Shown here: piece by piece, positions 36,461 through 46,600 of the stretch | Numbering within the stretch: position 1 is the stretch's first letter | Layout: every line of letters begins with the position of its first letter | Assembly: GCF_000019525.1 (NCBI RefSeq) | Contig: NC_010506.1 | Location: 1,674,001-1,738,000, forward strand | Reading direction: 5' to 3' | DNA length: 64,000 nt | Source of the DNA: Shewanella woodyi ATCC 51908 | GTDB taxonomy: Bacteria > Pseudomonadota > Gammaproteobacteria > Enterobacterales > Shewanellaceae | Made by a program: the position numbers and the translations under genes | The notes under the pieces: generated by a model | What the model saw: only the letters and a program-made list of their open reading frames with translations | Database searches by the model: none | Told to the model about the DNA's origin: nothing

Positions 36461-36490
36461 AAGGCTCATCAGATGATGAGCCTTTCTTTA
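36461..36490 (+). terminator. Rho-independent terminator of RND operon 1
   Basis: The stem aaggctcatc (36461-36470) pairs with gatgagcctt (36475-36484) over a 4-base loop and is followed by TCTTTATT. Confidence 0.85.
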
Positions 36491-36502
36491 TTGGTATTAG
36501 TG

Positions 36503-36718
36503 TTTACAAATTCTAAATTCATGATATTATCACCACCGCTCTGTTGGAAGAGTTATTAAAGATAAGAATTAAGTAAAAGTAGAACCCTCAGTTAGATCTT
36601 CGCAAGTTTGTCTCGGTAGTGTGTTTCCCTTAGCTTCATCGTAATACTTAATAATTCAGCTTCTTAGCACATCGCACTTTCGCGATACTTTTTAATGAAT
36701 TTATATAAGGGACACAAA
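36503..36718 (+). promoter_or_regulatory. Promoter and long leader of cold-shock gene
   Basis: TTTACA (36503-36508) and TATTAT (36525-36530) with a 16-base spacer form a good sigma-70 promoter. A start near 36537 gives an untranslated leader of about 180 bases before the cold-shock ATG, as is typical of cspA-type mRNAs whose leader acts as an RNA thermosensor. Confidence 0.5.
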
Positions 36719-36931
36719 ATGTCTAATTCAACTACTGGTACTGTAAAATGGTTTAACGAAGAGAAAGGTTTCGGCTTTATCTCTCAAGAGAATGGCGGCG
36801 CTGACGTATTCGTTCACTTCCGTGCTATCGCTTCTGATGGTTTCAAGACTCTTGCAGAAGGTCAGAAAGTATCTTTTGAAGTTGAGCAAGGTCAAAAAGG
36901 CCTTCAAGCTGCTAACGTAGTAGCTCTATAA
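36719..36931 (+). CDS. CspA-family cold-shock protein
   Basis: A 70-residue single cold-shock domain protein that binds single-stranded RNA and DNA and melts RNA structure. It has [15 protein letters not shown] with RNP1 (KGFGFI) and VFVHF as RNP2, and ends in LQAANVVAL. The frame opens eight codons earlier at 36695, but MSNSTTG at 36719 is the normal family start, with a GG-containing site about 9 bases upstream. The long leader suggests temperature-linked post-transcriptional control. Followed by two terminators. Confidence 0.95.
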   Translation: MSNSTTGTVKWFNEEKGFGFISQENGGADVFVHFRAIASDGFKTLAEGQKVSFEVEQGQKGLQAANVVAL

Positions 36932-36954
36932 TCTAGTTCTCTAGACTATAAAAT

Positions 36955-36981
36955 TAAGACCGCCCATGGGCGGTCTTTTTT
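36955..36981 (+). terminator. Rho-independent terminator after cold-shock gene
   Basis: gaccgccc (36958-36965) pairs with gggcggtc (36968-36975) and is followed by six Ts. Confidence 0.85.
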
Positions 36982-37001
36982 GTGCCTGAATTTTTTGAAC
37001 A

Positions 37002-37042
37002 TAAAAAAAGCCCAAGATTATTAAATAATCTTGGGCTTTTTA
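37002..37042. terminator. Strong bidirectional terminator
   Basis: The arms 37005-37020 and 37026-37041 pair over 15-16 bases (aaaaagcccaagatta), with A and T runs at the base. It lies between the cold-shock gene and the convergent alcohol dehydrogenase gene. Confidence 0.85.
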
Positions 37043-37232
37043 GTGTGCTAATTCTTTGCAGGGAAAAAGCGAACTAAACCAGCTTACAACAGATGTATCA
37101 TTTTGTGCTAGTGATTTATCTGTTCTTTACCTATTTTTAAGCGTTTATCTTGCTGGTCGTTGTAAAAATAAGCATAAGTCACTGCTAAATTAGGTTTTTA
37201 TCGATAAGTAAAACTGATTCAGCTTTACTTGG

Positions 37233-38381
37233 CTAGAGTGCGTTAGTGAAGATCTGACAGATCTCTTCATGACTTGCCTGCTTAGGGTTGGTCAAGCCAC
37301 AAGCATCCTTAAGGGCATTTTCTGCAAGGGTTGGGATATCTTCCGCCTTAACCCCTAGCTTAGTGAGATTTTCTGGGATCTTAACTGCAACAGAGAGTGA
37401 TTTTATTGCTTCTATGGCAGCAGCAGCCCCCTGTTCATCACTCATGCTTGCGACCTCAACGCCCATCGCTTTAGCTACATCTTTTAAACGAGCCGCGCTG
37501 ACTTGCGCGTTATACTCTTGAACATGTGGCAGTAACAGGGCATTACATACTCCGTGTGGTAGATCATAGAAGCCACCAAGCTGATGGGCCATTGCGTGTA
37601 CATATCCTAGGCTAGCATTATTAAATGCCATTCCTGCTAGGAACTGAGCGTAAGCCATCTGATCTCGGGCATCGATATTTTGTCCGTTATCTACCGCTTC
37701 GACTAAATTACCCTTAATAAGCTCAATGGCTTTAATCGCACAGGCATCAGTAATAGGGTTTGCTGCGATAGAGACATAGGCTTCGACTGCGTGAGTCAAA
37801 GCATCCATTCCCGTTGCTGCGGTTAAACCTGCAGGCTTGGCCAGCATTAGCTCTGGATCGTTAACAGATAGAATAGGTGTGGTGTGTTTATCGACGATGG
37901 CCATTTTAATATGTCTGGCTTCATCTGTGATGATGCAGAAACGTGTCATTTCACTTGCCGTTCCTGCAGTGGTGTTGATTGCAACAAGGGGAAGCTGAGG
38001 TTTGGTAGAGACATCTAAGCCCTCATAGTCTTTGATGCTGCCACCATTGGTTGCCACTAGCGCGATACCTTTAGCACAGTCATGGGGAGAGCCGCCGCCC
38101 AGTGATACAACAAAGTCACATTCGTTGGCATTGAGTAGCGCCAATCCTGCTTCAACGTTGCCTACTGTTGGGTTGGGCTGAACGCCATCAAAGACTGTAG
38201 ATAGTATTCCTGCTGCCCCCAATTTCTCTGCAACTTGGCCAACTAGCCCTATCTCAACTAAAGGCTTGTCGGTTACGATTAATGCATGTTTAAAGCCCAG
38301 AGTTTTAATGTCACCAATAGCTTCATCAACGGCATTTTGTCCTAACACATTAACTGATGGGATAAAAAATTTAGCAGCCAT
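37233..38381 (-). CDS. Iron-containing alcohol dehydrogenase
   Basis: A group III NAD-dependent alcohol dehydrogenase of 382 residues, close to YiaY/AdhB proteins. The nucleotide-binding segment is [33 protein letters not shown] follows. The metal site is built from [25 protein letters not shown] and [13 protein letters not shown]. It interconverts primary alcohols and aldehydes in the cytoplasm. The ATG at 38381 has AGGTG upstream. It is monocistronic. Confidence 0.93.
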   Translation of the reverse strand: MAAKFFIPSVNVLGQNAVDEAIGDIKTLGFKHALIVTDKPLVEIGLVGQVAEKLGAAGILSTVFDGVQPNPTVGNVEAGLALLNANECDFVVSLGGGSPHDCAKGIALVATNGGSIKDYEGLDVSTKPQLPLVAINTTAGTASEMTRFCIITDEARHIKMAIVDKHTTPILSVNDPELMLAKPAGLTAATGMDALTHAVEAYVSIAANPITDACAIKAIELIKGNLVEAVDNGQNIDARDQMAYAQFLAGMAFNNASLGYVHAMAHQLGGFYDLPHGVCNALLLPHVQEYNAQVSAARLKDVAKAMGVEVASMSDEQGAAAAIEAIKSLSVAVKIPENLTKLGVKAEDIPTLAENALKDACGLTNPKQASHEEICQIFTNAL

Positions 38382-38745
38382 AAATTCACCTTTATGCTTA
38401 AATGTTTAAAGTTATTATCATTTCTGGTAACTAAAGTACCAATCTTGGTTGGGCAAAGGTGTGATCGGTATCTAAAAAGCCATGGGAATAGTTCAGTGAT
38501 TATCACAAAATCAGACGTGTACTACTAAATTGATATAAATATGACAGAGGTAATGAAATTTAACCCCTTTTTCCTTTAACCTTACTTCTGCCTGTCTTAG
38601 GTGGGCATTCCTCTTGTAAACACCTGCTTTTGAAGTTTAATAAACTAAACCTACTCATCTGGAAGGCCTTGAGTAGATGTTCTTTCCTTTTGCGACAGAA
38701 ACTTTGGTCTATACTTTTTCTTACCAGCCTTCTGGATAAGATAGA
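38382..38745. other. Divergent intergenic region, adh/porin
   Basis: 364 bases separate the dehydrogenase and porin starts. A candidate -10 of the TATACT type lies at about 38711. The open frame on the minus strand at 38560-38751 shows no coding character. No operator can be named with confidence. Confidence 0.45.
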
Positions 38746-39897
38746 ATGCAAATTTCTCCCATAGCTCAGTTTATTACCTTGACATTATTGGCTACCAGCT
38801 TCGATCTTGCTGCAGAGCAAAAAGTGACATTGGCGTCATTAAAGTTACAAATAGAGGCGCTACAAAAGCAGGTTATGCTGCTGGAGCAGGCTCAGAAGCA
38901 AGAGGCACAAAAACGAGAGAAAGCGATCTCTCAAGCAGATAAGCCCCCCGAACAAGTCCAGCCTAAGTCTGAAACCGGTAATAACACCCTTAAGGTCTAT
39001 GCCACGATGAGACCCACATACGGCTACTTCGATGAGGGCGGTGAAACTTTCTATGATGTGAGAGATGCGTTATCTCATATTGGCCTTAAGGCGACTAATG
39101 AATTTATGCCTGGTTGGAGAGCTGAGCTTCATGGTGAGTGGGGCGTTGATCTCTCCAATAATGGTGATTTTGGTAAAGCTAGACGTGCCTATGTCGCCTT
39201 AGGTGGTCCCTATGGCCGTATCGGTATCGGTAAGCAAAGGCCACCACAATATCTACTGATTGCTGAATATGTTGATATCTTTAATCATGCAAACAGTCCC
39301 TTCGCCTATGATCCTGAGAGTGTTTTTTTCGTTAATAATATGCTGACTTATCGGCTGAGTGTTGAGAATTTTAGCTGGTTAGCCGCAGCGCAATTTGATG
39401 GTGGCAGTGGCAGTAATAGTGCCGATCTGGTTAATCTTGGGTTGAGTTACGATAATGACGGTTTTCATGGCGCAGTCACTTATCTAGAGCAGAGCAGTAT
39501 CGATGGGAATTTAACAACAGGTGAAGATGAAGTTTGGGCTGTATCTTTAGCTAAAGAGTTCGGTAATGGCTTCTACTTAGCGGGAGCTTATCAAGATAAA
39601 AACTATCAACGAGATGGGATTTCTCAGGATAGAAATGGCCACACCTTAGATATCGCTTCTGCTTATCGGATCAGCCAGCAGTTTAGAGTCAAGTTAGGTT
39701 ATTTTGATTTTGATGATGGTAGGGAGACGTTTTTGAGCCAAAGATATCATGGTTTTAACACAACCTTAGAGTGGCTTCCCGACGACAACTTAAGGTTTCA
39801 TCTAGAGTACCTGACCAAAGATTATGATTACTTAAATGATTTTGATTCTTGGACTGTTGGCTTTAGATATGATTTTGCTAAAGATTGGCGTTTTTAA
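38746..39897 (+). CDS. Outer-membrane porin with N-terminal coiled coil
   Basis: A 383-residue outer-membrane protein. The signal peptide ends near LAAEQ (about residue 23). Residues 25-65 form a charged coiled coil (LKLQIEALQKQVMLLEQAQK), then comes a Pro/Gln-rich hinge. From about residue 83 a Gram-negative porin-type barrel follows: VYATMRPTYGYFDEGG, then RRAYVALGGPYGRIGIGKQ, and ending DSWTVGFRYDFAKDWRF with a terminal Phe. The coiled coil could trimerise or reach peptidoglycan. The substrate is unknown. Confidence 0.85.
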   Translation: MQISPIAQFITLTLLATSFDLAAEQKVTLASLKLQIEALQKQVMLLEQAQKQEAQKREKAISQADKPPEQVQPKSETGNNTLKVYATMRPTYGYFDEGGETFYDVRDALSHIGLKATNEFMPGWRAELHGEWGVDLSNNGDFGKARRAYVALGGPYGRIGIGKQRPPQYLLIAEYVDIFNHANSPFAYDPESVFFVNNMLTYRLSVENFSWLAAAQFDGGSGSNSADLVNLGLSYDNDGFHGAVTYLEQSSIDGNLTTGEDEVWAVSLAKEFGNGFYLAGAYQDKNYQRDGISQDRNGHTLDIASAYRISQQFRVKLGYFDFDDGRETFLSQRYHGFNTTLEWLPDDNLRFHLEYLTKDYDYLNDFDSWTVGFRYDFAKDWRF

Positions 39898-39982
39898 CTT
39901 AAATTACTCTTGTTAAAACAGCTGCATAATGCCGGAATGTCTAGTCATAACTCCATGTTTGACTAGACGTATATAACGCAGA

Positions 39983-40462
39983 TTAGTGGATTGTTTGATG
40001 GCTGAATCTCATATGCTTAGAGTCTTTAATCAGGCGGACAAAGTCCTCTCTGCTGACACGAAGTAAACTATTATGATCGCCCGCTTCCAGATAGAGCTCT
40101 TTAGATTGGACCAAGAGGTCATCATAAACCGCTTCCATATTATAGGCATTTCCGAAGGGGGGAATGGCTCCTTTCTCGCAATCTTCAAACATCTTATAGA
40201 CAGATTTTTCATCGATAAGGTGTAGGTCTCGATTTAGTTTCTCTCCTAGTGAGCCTAAGCTTATCTTATGATCTGCTAATAGCACTGCCATCATCTTTCG
40301 GCCTTCATGATCTTCTAAGATCACGGCTTTGGCTATTTGTGCTGGCGGGATATTGGCGGCAACTGCTGAGCTAATTGAGCTAGAGCTGTGGGGATGGGAG
40401 ATGAGATCGTAGCTCACCTCATTTTGATTTAAGTACTCATTTAAACGAACAGAGATAGTCAT
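39983..40462 (-). CDS. YbaK/EbsC-type aminoacyl-tRNA deacylase-like protein
   Basis: A 159-residue protein of the YbaK/ProX editing-domain family. The conserved parts are YDLISHPHSSSSISSA, IPPAQIAKAVILEDHEG with the family lysine, and GAIPPFGNAYNMEAVYDD. Members hydrolyse mischarged tRNAs such as Cys-tRNA(Pro) or Ala-tRNA(Pro); the subtype here is unclear. It is a single gene on the minus strand. Confidence 0.82.
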   Translation of the reverse strand: MTISVRLNEYLNQNEVSYDLISHPHSSSSISSAVAANIPPAQIAKAVILEDHEGRKMMAVLLADHKISLGSLGEKLNRDLHLIDEKSVYKMFEDCEKGAIPPFGNAYNMEAVYDDLLVQSKELYLEAGDHNSLLRVSREDFVRLIKDSKHMRFSHQTIH

Positions 40463-40559
40463 GATTTAACCTCATAAAGACAGTATGACCTACCAATTAT
40501 AGTCGTTTTGACTAAATTTCTCTTTGAAACTAGCTTATTTCCCTGCTTAGGTATAAGAA

Positions 40560-41033
40560 TCAAAGTAGTAGTGCATCATCTATTTCATGATACTTAGCTG
40601 CTGAATCTATCAGAGACTTTGCAGTAAGGCCTGGCACACCATAAACTTGGGTTTCAATTCCATACTTTTGGTAAATTTTGAGCATTAATAGATCAAAGTC
40701 GCCATCGCCGGAAAGTAAGATAATGCTATCGACTTCGCTGGCCGCTTCCATGATATCGATAGTGATCCCTACATCCCAATCCCCTTTAGCACTGCCATCT
40801 GCTCGCTGAATAAAGGGCTTAAGTTTGACATCAAACCCTATATGTTTGAGTGCATCTTGAAATTTGAGTTGGCCATCATCGCCCTTATGAATGGCGTAAG
40901 CGGTTGCTGACACTATTTCACCTTCATGGCTGATATGTTGCCATAGTTTACGATAGTTAAACTGACGTCCGTGGGCTTGACGGCAGGTGTAGTAGATGTT
41001 TTGAACGTCGACAAAAAGGGCAATTTTTTTCAA
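40560..41033 (-). CDS. NYN-domain (LabA/DUF88) putative nuclease
   Basis: A 157-residue PIN-like NYN-domain protein. The acidic active-site residues appear in ALFVDVQNIYY (Asp9), GDWDVGITIDIME and LLSGDGDFDLLM. Family members are thought to cleave RNA. At this length it is a bare domain without the C-terminal OST-HTH seen in larger relatives. It is monocistronic, with a MITE-like element just upstream of its promoter. Confidence 0.85.
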   Translation of the reverse strand: MKKIALFVDVQNIYYTCRQAHGRQFNYRKLWQHISHEGEIVSATAYAIHKGDDGQLKFQDALKHIGFDVKLKPFIQRADGSAKGDWDVGITIDIMEAASEVDSIILLSGDGDFDLLMLKIYQKYGIETQVYGVPGLTAKSLIDSAAKYHEIDDALLL

Positions 41034-41105
41034 GTCACAATCCTAGATTATTTACATCACCAAACCATACAGCAGCAAGTGACAGTAGTGAAGCATGCAA
41101 ACCTG

Positions 41106-41375
41106 TTATACCAATCAGTATAAGAAGTTGATCTACTCAGAGTGTCTTTTGGCAAACTAATTCAAGGCGAATGAATGATAGAATGGTTGTTCCCTTGTGA
41201 GTCCATTCAACGCAGAAGTAGGCAGCCAAAAACACTCCTTACAGGCGAGTTTTAGCGGTTCTGATACTGCGTTAACGAGCTAAACCGTAGAATAACTATG
41301 CTCTTCACTCGTTGCCTTGCCTCAGGACCGCTAAACTCTCGCTGAGCGATCAAATCTTTATACTGATTGGTATTA
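41106..41375. mobile_element. MITE-like element, 270 bases
   Basis: Terminal inverted repeats of 18 bases with one mismatch (ttataccaatcagtataa at 41106-41123; its complement at 41358-41375) bound a 270-base non-coding stretch. The interior contains CAACGCAG/ACTGCGTT-like and GGCAAACT segments and no ORF. It resembles non-autonomous intergenic repeats of Shewanella. No target-site duplication is obvious beyond the TA-rich ends. Confidence 0.7.
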
Positions 41376-41505
41376 GTAAATTAAGCCTTGTGCATTGTTC
41401 ATGCTTCACCAATTCGGTATGCTGTCTGGTATCTGGTTAGTTTATTACCCATTATCTAGGTTAACTCTGAGAATAATAAAAAGTAACATACTAAAGGTAA
41501 ATAGA

Positions 41506-41679
41506 ATGTCTTCGATATCATCACTGATAACCGCAGTAAAGCGTTCTGTGGCAAGCGCTTCAACGACTGTGCATACTGTTATGGTCAGTGTATCGGCTCT
41601 GTTAGTTGTGGCATTTGAGCCCATAGAGGAGTTTTTTGTACGTAGTCTGACTTTAATCTATCTCTTTTTGAGCCATTGA
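41506..41679 (+). CDS. Possible small membrane protein
   Basis: A 57-codon ORF starting MSSISSLITAVKRSV, with a hydrophobic stretch HTVMVSVSALLVVAFE and a second one at the C-terminus (LTLIYLFL). An AAAGGTAAATAG sequence precedes the ATG. A longer open frame back to 41395 overlaps the region after the MITE and looks less coding. The family is not recognised and expression is uncertain. Confidence 0.4.
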   Translation: MSSISSLITAVKRSVASASTTVHTVMVSVSALLVVAFEPIEEFFVRSLTLIYLFLSH

Positions 41680-41782
41680 GCTGTTACCAAACCTTAGCTC
41701 TAATTTTTGTCACTAACCCTTGTTAGTAATCCCTGTCATTAAGCTCAGTCATTCAGCCCTAGCACAAGGGTTAGTCTTACCT

Positions 41783-42232
41783 TTATTCCACCGTTTTACG
41801 CTTGAAAGCCAATAAAGATAATGGCTTATCTTCACTGTGATATCTGTTAAATAGCTGGCCAATATCATTGGGTGGTGTTTGACACTTTTCGAATCCATGT
41901 TGTTGATAGAAGCTGACTAGATGGGGAAGTGAAAAGATAAATGTATACTCATCTGTCATCTCATTATTTATTCCACGCATCAAAGTATGACCTAAACCTT
42001 TACCACGATGCTGTGGATGGATCAGCATGCCTGTTACTAAGGTATAGAGACCAATAGGCCTTAGTCTGACAGCGGCAATAACTTCACTCTCTACTGCCAC
42101 TTCAGCGGTACCCTTCTCTTCGAGGAGAACGGCTATTCGCTCTTTTTTAGTGAGTCGCGCATAGGGCATAAACTGTTTATAAAATGGATAAACTTGGGCA
42201 CGATTATTAAGGGAGAGCCAGTGAAGGTGCAA
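41783..42232 (-). CDS. GNAT-family N-acetyltransferase
   Basis: A 149-residue acyl-CoA-dependent acetyltransferase. The acetyl-CoA pyrophosphate loop is HPQHRGKGLGHTLMRG (residues about 73-88), preceded by AAVRLRPIGLYTLVTGMLIH and followed by SFYQQHGFEKC, the usual GNAT order A-B. The substrate is unknown. It is a monocistronic minus-strand gene; the divergent RND operon 2 begins 289 bases away. Confidence 0.85.
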   Translation of the reverse strand: MHLHWLSLNNRAQVYPFYKQFMPYARLTKKERIAVLLEEKGTAEVAVESEVIAAVRLRPIGLYTLVTGMLIHPQHRGKGLGHTLMRGINNEMTDEYTFIFSLPHLVSFYQQHGFEKCQTPPNDIGQLFNRYHSEDKPLSLLAFKRKTVE

Positions 42233-42520
42233 AGTGTTTCTCGTTAATTTGTTGATGGAGGGATTTTATCAAAATTATACCCAGCTAGCATGGGCATTAT
42301 TTATACTCTTTCCTGTATCGATTGTTGCTAAAGTACCTGCTTAGTTTAATCCTTGTTGCTTTAAGGTTTCCCTCAGGTTTCAGGTCATGGTTTGTTACAA
42401 GTTTTGGATTAAAAAGAGCAGGTTAATTGCTTAGCTTTACACTGCTTTACCCTACAAAGGCTGAATTTTATTTAAAATAGCTTCACCCCTGATGTTTTGA
42501 ATTGATAAAGAAATTCATAA

Positions 42521-43633
42521 ATGAAAAAAAGCCTGATTATTATCCCCATTGTTTTATTGATTACTGCGATAGCCTCATTCAGTGGTTTCTCTGAAGCCAA
42601 AAAATCAGCAGATAAAACTGCCCGAGCACCTAGGGTTGTTCCTGTTGTGACTGGAAGTGTGGAGCAACACATGCTCTCTCAATCACTCTCTTTAATTGGT
42701 AAGCTAGAGGCGGATAGATCTGTATTTATCGCGCCTGAAGTGGCGGGGAAAATTAAGCAGATTAACGTTGTTGCTAATCAAGATATCCAAGCGGGTCAGG
42801 TGTTAATTCAGCTTGAGGATGCTCGGGTTCAGGCGAGTGTTGCCGAAGCGAATGCTTACCTTAATGATGAAAAACGTAAGCTTAAAGAGTTTCAAAAGTT
42901 GATCGCGAAAAGCGCCATCACACAAACAGAGATTGATGCTCAGAAAGCCAGTGTTGATATCGCAGCTGCGCGATTGGCTGCGGCACTTGCAGAGCTTGAT
43001 TTTCACTACATAAAAGCTCCGTTTTCGGGCACGGCTGGTTTGCTCGATTTCAGTCTAGGTAAGATGGTGACTGCGGGCAGTGAGCTGCTCTCCCTCGATG
43101 ATCTCTCTTTAATGAGGTTAGATCTGCAGGTGCCAGAAAACTATCTCTCATTACTCAGCGTTGGCATGAAGGTGAATGCGACTAATCGTGCATGGCCAGC
43201 AGAGATGTTTAGTGGTCAGGTTGTGGCTATCGATCCTAGAGTTAATCACGAAACATTGAGTCTAAAGGTCAGGGTTAGTTTCGATAATGCCAGTCATAAG
43301 CTTAAACCCGGCATGTTAATGTCGGCCAATCTAGGCCTTCCTGCGGTATCTGAACCCGTTATCCCAGTTCAAGCTATTGAGTATTCTGGCACGAAACGTT
43401 TCGTGTATGTGGTAGGTGAAGATAAGTTAGCTAAGCGCACTCAAGTGACATTAGGCGCGCGAATTAAAGATGAAGTGGTGATCACTCAAGGCGTCGATAT
43501 TGGCGAGAAAATAGTGGTTCAGGGTTTAGTGAATATGCGTGATGGTCTCAGAGTCGATGAGCTGTTAGCGCCGAAAAGCCATATGACTGCCGATGCAGAT
43601 CAAGGTGGGAATAGTAGCGGAGACAGAAGTTAA
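42521..43633 (+). CDS. RND efflux periplasmic adaptor, second system
   Basis: A membrane fusion protein of 370 residues with an uncleaved or Sec-type N-terminal hydrophobic segment (SLIIIPIVLLITAIASF) instead of a lipobox. It has the barrel-sandwich halves VFIAPEVAGKIKQINV and FHYIKAPFSGTAGLL flanking a short helical hairpin, then beta-barrel and membrane-proximal parts (VIPVQAIEYSGTKRFVYVV). Its stop overlaps the permease ATG (TAATG at 43631-43635), so the two are coupled. No outer-membrane factor gene is adjacent. Confidence 0.92.
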   Translation: MKKSLIIIPIVLLITAIASFSGFSEAKKSADKTARAPRVVPVVTGSVEQHMLSQSLSLIGKLEADRSVFIAPEVAGKIKQINVVANQDIQAGQVLIQLEDARVQASVAEANAYLNDEKRKLKEFQKLIAKSAITQTEIDAQKASVDIAAARLAAALAELDFHYIKAPFSGTAGLLDFSLGKMVTAGSELLSLDDLSLMRLDLQVPENYLSLLSVGMKVNATNRAWPAEMFSGQVVAIDPRVNHETLSLKVRVSFDNASHKLKPGMLMSANLGLPAVSEPVIPVQAIEYSGTKRFVYVVGEDKLAKRTQVTLGARIKDEVVITQGVDIGEKIVVQGLVNMRDGLRVDELLAPKSHMTADADQGGNSSGDRS

Positions 43634-46600
43634 TGTTAATTTCTGATATCTCAGTTAAACGTCCGGTTGTTGCTATCGTTTTAAGCTTGCTACTGTGTGT
43701 TTTTGGAGCGGTTTCTTTCTCAAAACTTGCTATTCGTGAAATGCCCGACGTTGAAAGTCCAGTGGTCACTGTAATGACCACCTACGAAGGTGCGTCGGCA
43801 ACCATCATGGAGAGCCAGATCACCACGGCTCTGGAGGATGAACTCACGGGGATCAGCGGTATCGATGAGATAACCTCAGTGACTCGAAATGGGATGTCCC
43901 GTATCACGATTACTTTCGATCTCGACTGGGATCTGACCGAAGGGGTTAGTGATGTTCGTGATGCCGTAGCCCGTGCTCAGCGCCGTCTACCCGATGAGGC
44001 CAATGATCCAATTGTATCTAAAGATAATGGCTCAGGTGAGCCCTCTATCTACATCAATCTAAGCTCATCTGTGATGGACAGAACTCAGCTTACCGATTAT
44101 GCCCAGCGTGTGCTTGAAGACAGGTTTAGTCTGATAACTGGTGTGAGTTCGGTGAGTATTTCCGGTGGCTTGTACAAGGTGATGTACGTGCAGTTAAAGC
44201 CTGAGCTGATGGCGGGTCGTAACGTCACTACCGCTGATATTATTGCTAGCCTGAAAAGGGAGAATGTGGAGACTCCCGGTGGTGAGGTGCGTAATGACAC
44301 AACTGTGATGACTGTTCGCACCGCACGTCTTTATAATCATGCAGAAGACTTTGATTATCTTGTTGTGCGTACGGCTAGTGATGGTAGCCCTGTTTATTTG
44401 AAAGATGTGGCTTCGGTGTTTATTGGGGCTGAGAATGAAAACTCTACCTTTAAAAGTGATGGTGTACCTAATTTAAGTTTAGGCATCATAGCCCAGTCAG
44501 ATGCGAACCCACTTCTGGTTGCCAAGGCGGCGCACAAAGAGGTGGAGCGTATTCAACAGTTCCTGCCTGCGGGTACTGAGCTTGTGGTCGACTATGACTC
44601 AACCGTATTTATCGACCGTTCTATTACAGAGGTATACAACACGCTTTTCATCACTGGGGGACTGGTGGTTTTGGTGCTCTATATCTTTATTGGTCAGGTG
44701 CGGGCAACACTCATTCCCGCTGTAACAGTGCCCGTCTCTTTGATCTCTGCATTTATTGCGGCAAATTTCTTTGGTTTTTCGATCAATTTATTGACCTTAA
44801 TGGCGCTTATTCTCTCGATAGGTTTAGTCGTGGATGATGCCATTGTGGTGGTGGAGAATATATTCCATCACCTTGAAAAGGGTGAGGAGCCGCTACTTGC
44901 CGCCTATAAGGGCACGCGTGAAGTTGGCTTTGCCGTGGTGGCGACAACGGCCGTTTTAGTGATGGTGTTTCTGCCAATATCTTTTATGGAGGGGATGGTT
45001 GGTCGCTTATTTACTGAGTTTTCAGTGATGCTTGCTATGTCGGTTATCTTCTCCTCAATTGTGGCGCTGACCTTAACGCCAGTGCTTGGCAGTAAGATGC
45101 TAAAAGCCAATGTGAAACCTAATCGATTTAACCTATGGGTAGACAAGTTATTCAATAAATTAGAGTTTGGTTATCGCAAAACGGTAGCTCAAGCTGTTCG
45201 TTTTCGCTTTGCAGCCCCTTTAGTGATCATCTTATGCATCGCTGGTAGTGCTCTTTTGATGAAAAGCGTGCCCTCGCAGTTGGCGCCCCAGGAAGATCGT
45301 GGCGTCATATTTGCTTTTGTTAAAGGGGCGGAGGGAACCAGCTATAACCGGATGACTGCCAATATGGATATTGTTGAGCAGAGGTTGATGCCCTTGCTTG
45401 GGCAAGGGGTGATCAAATCTTTTAGCGTGCAAGCCCCCGCTTTCGGCGGCCGCGCAGGCGATCAGACTGGCTTTGTGATTATGCAGCTGGAAAGTTGGGA
45501 AGATAGAAGCATAAATGCTCAACAAGCTCTAGGTATTGTGGCTAAAGCTTTAAAAGGTATTCCAGATGTGATGGTACGTCCTATGCTGCCTGGATTTAGA
45601 GGACAGTCGAGTGAGCCTGTGCAGTTTGTGATTGGTGGTTCAGATTATGATGAACTGTTTAAGTGGGCGCAGGTGCTGCAAGAGGAGGCTATTCATAGTC
45701 CTATGCTGGAAGGCGCCGATCTCGACTATGCCGAAACGACACCTGAATTGGTGGTGAGTGTCGATAGAGAGCGGGCTGCAGAGCTTGGGATCAGTGTTGC
45801 CGAGGTATCAGAGACTTTAGAGGTGATGCTTGGAGGGCGCAGTGAAACCACCTTTGTCGATCGCGGTGAGGAGTATGATGTTTATCTAAGGGGTGATGAA
45901 AATAGCTTTAACAGTATGTCGGACTTAAGCCAGATCTATATGCGTTCTGCTAGAGGTGAACTGGTCTCGCTGGACTCCATTACCCATATTGAGGAGGTGG
46001 CGTCGGCAAATAAGCTCAGTCATACCAATAAGCAGAAGTCGATCACCTTAAAAGCTAACTTAGGTGAAGGTTATACCTTAGGCGAAGCACTTGATTTCTT
46101 AGATGCAAAGGCGATAGAGATCTTACCCAGTGATATTTCGGTGAGCTATACGGGGGAGTCCAAAGATTTTAAAGAGAACCAAAGCAGTGTCTTGGTCGTA
46201 TTTGGTTTAGCACTTTTAGTGGCTTATCTAGTGCTGGCAGCCCAGTTTGAAAGTTTTATTAACCCTATGGTGGTGATGTTTACTGTACCTATGGGGGTAT
46301 TTGGCGGATTCTTAGGACTTTATCTAACGGGGCAAGGGCTGAATATCTATAGTCAGATAGGCATGATAATGTTGATCGGTATGGTGACTAAGAACGGCAT
46401 CTTAATTGTCGAGTTCGCTAACCAGTTAAGAGACAGGGGCTTGGAGCTAGAGCAGGCAATTATCGATGCGTCGGCTCGTCGCCTGCGACCTATTCTGATG
46501 ACGGCATTTACTACCTTAGTGGGCGCTGTTCCACTTATTTTATCCACGGGAGCAGGCTCTGAGAGTCGTATTGCAGTGGGAACTGTTGTTTTCTTCGGTA

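Noticed and set aside
38401..38430. Fur-box-like sequence before the alcohol dehydrogenase
   Set aside because: Only one half matches (AATGATAAT); the other half fails in most positions, unlike the perfect site at 16584.
38560..38751. 63-residue minus-strand open frame between adh and porin
   Set aside because: It overlaps the porin start and promoter, has no ribosome site, and its Arg/Lys/Ser/Cys-rich composition looks like chance.
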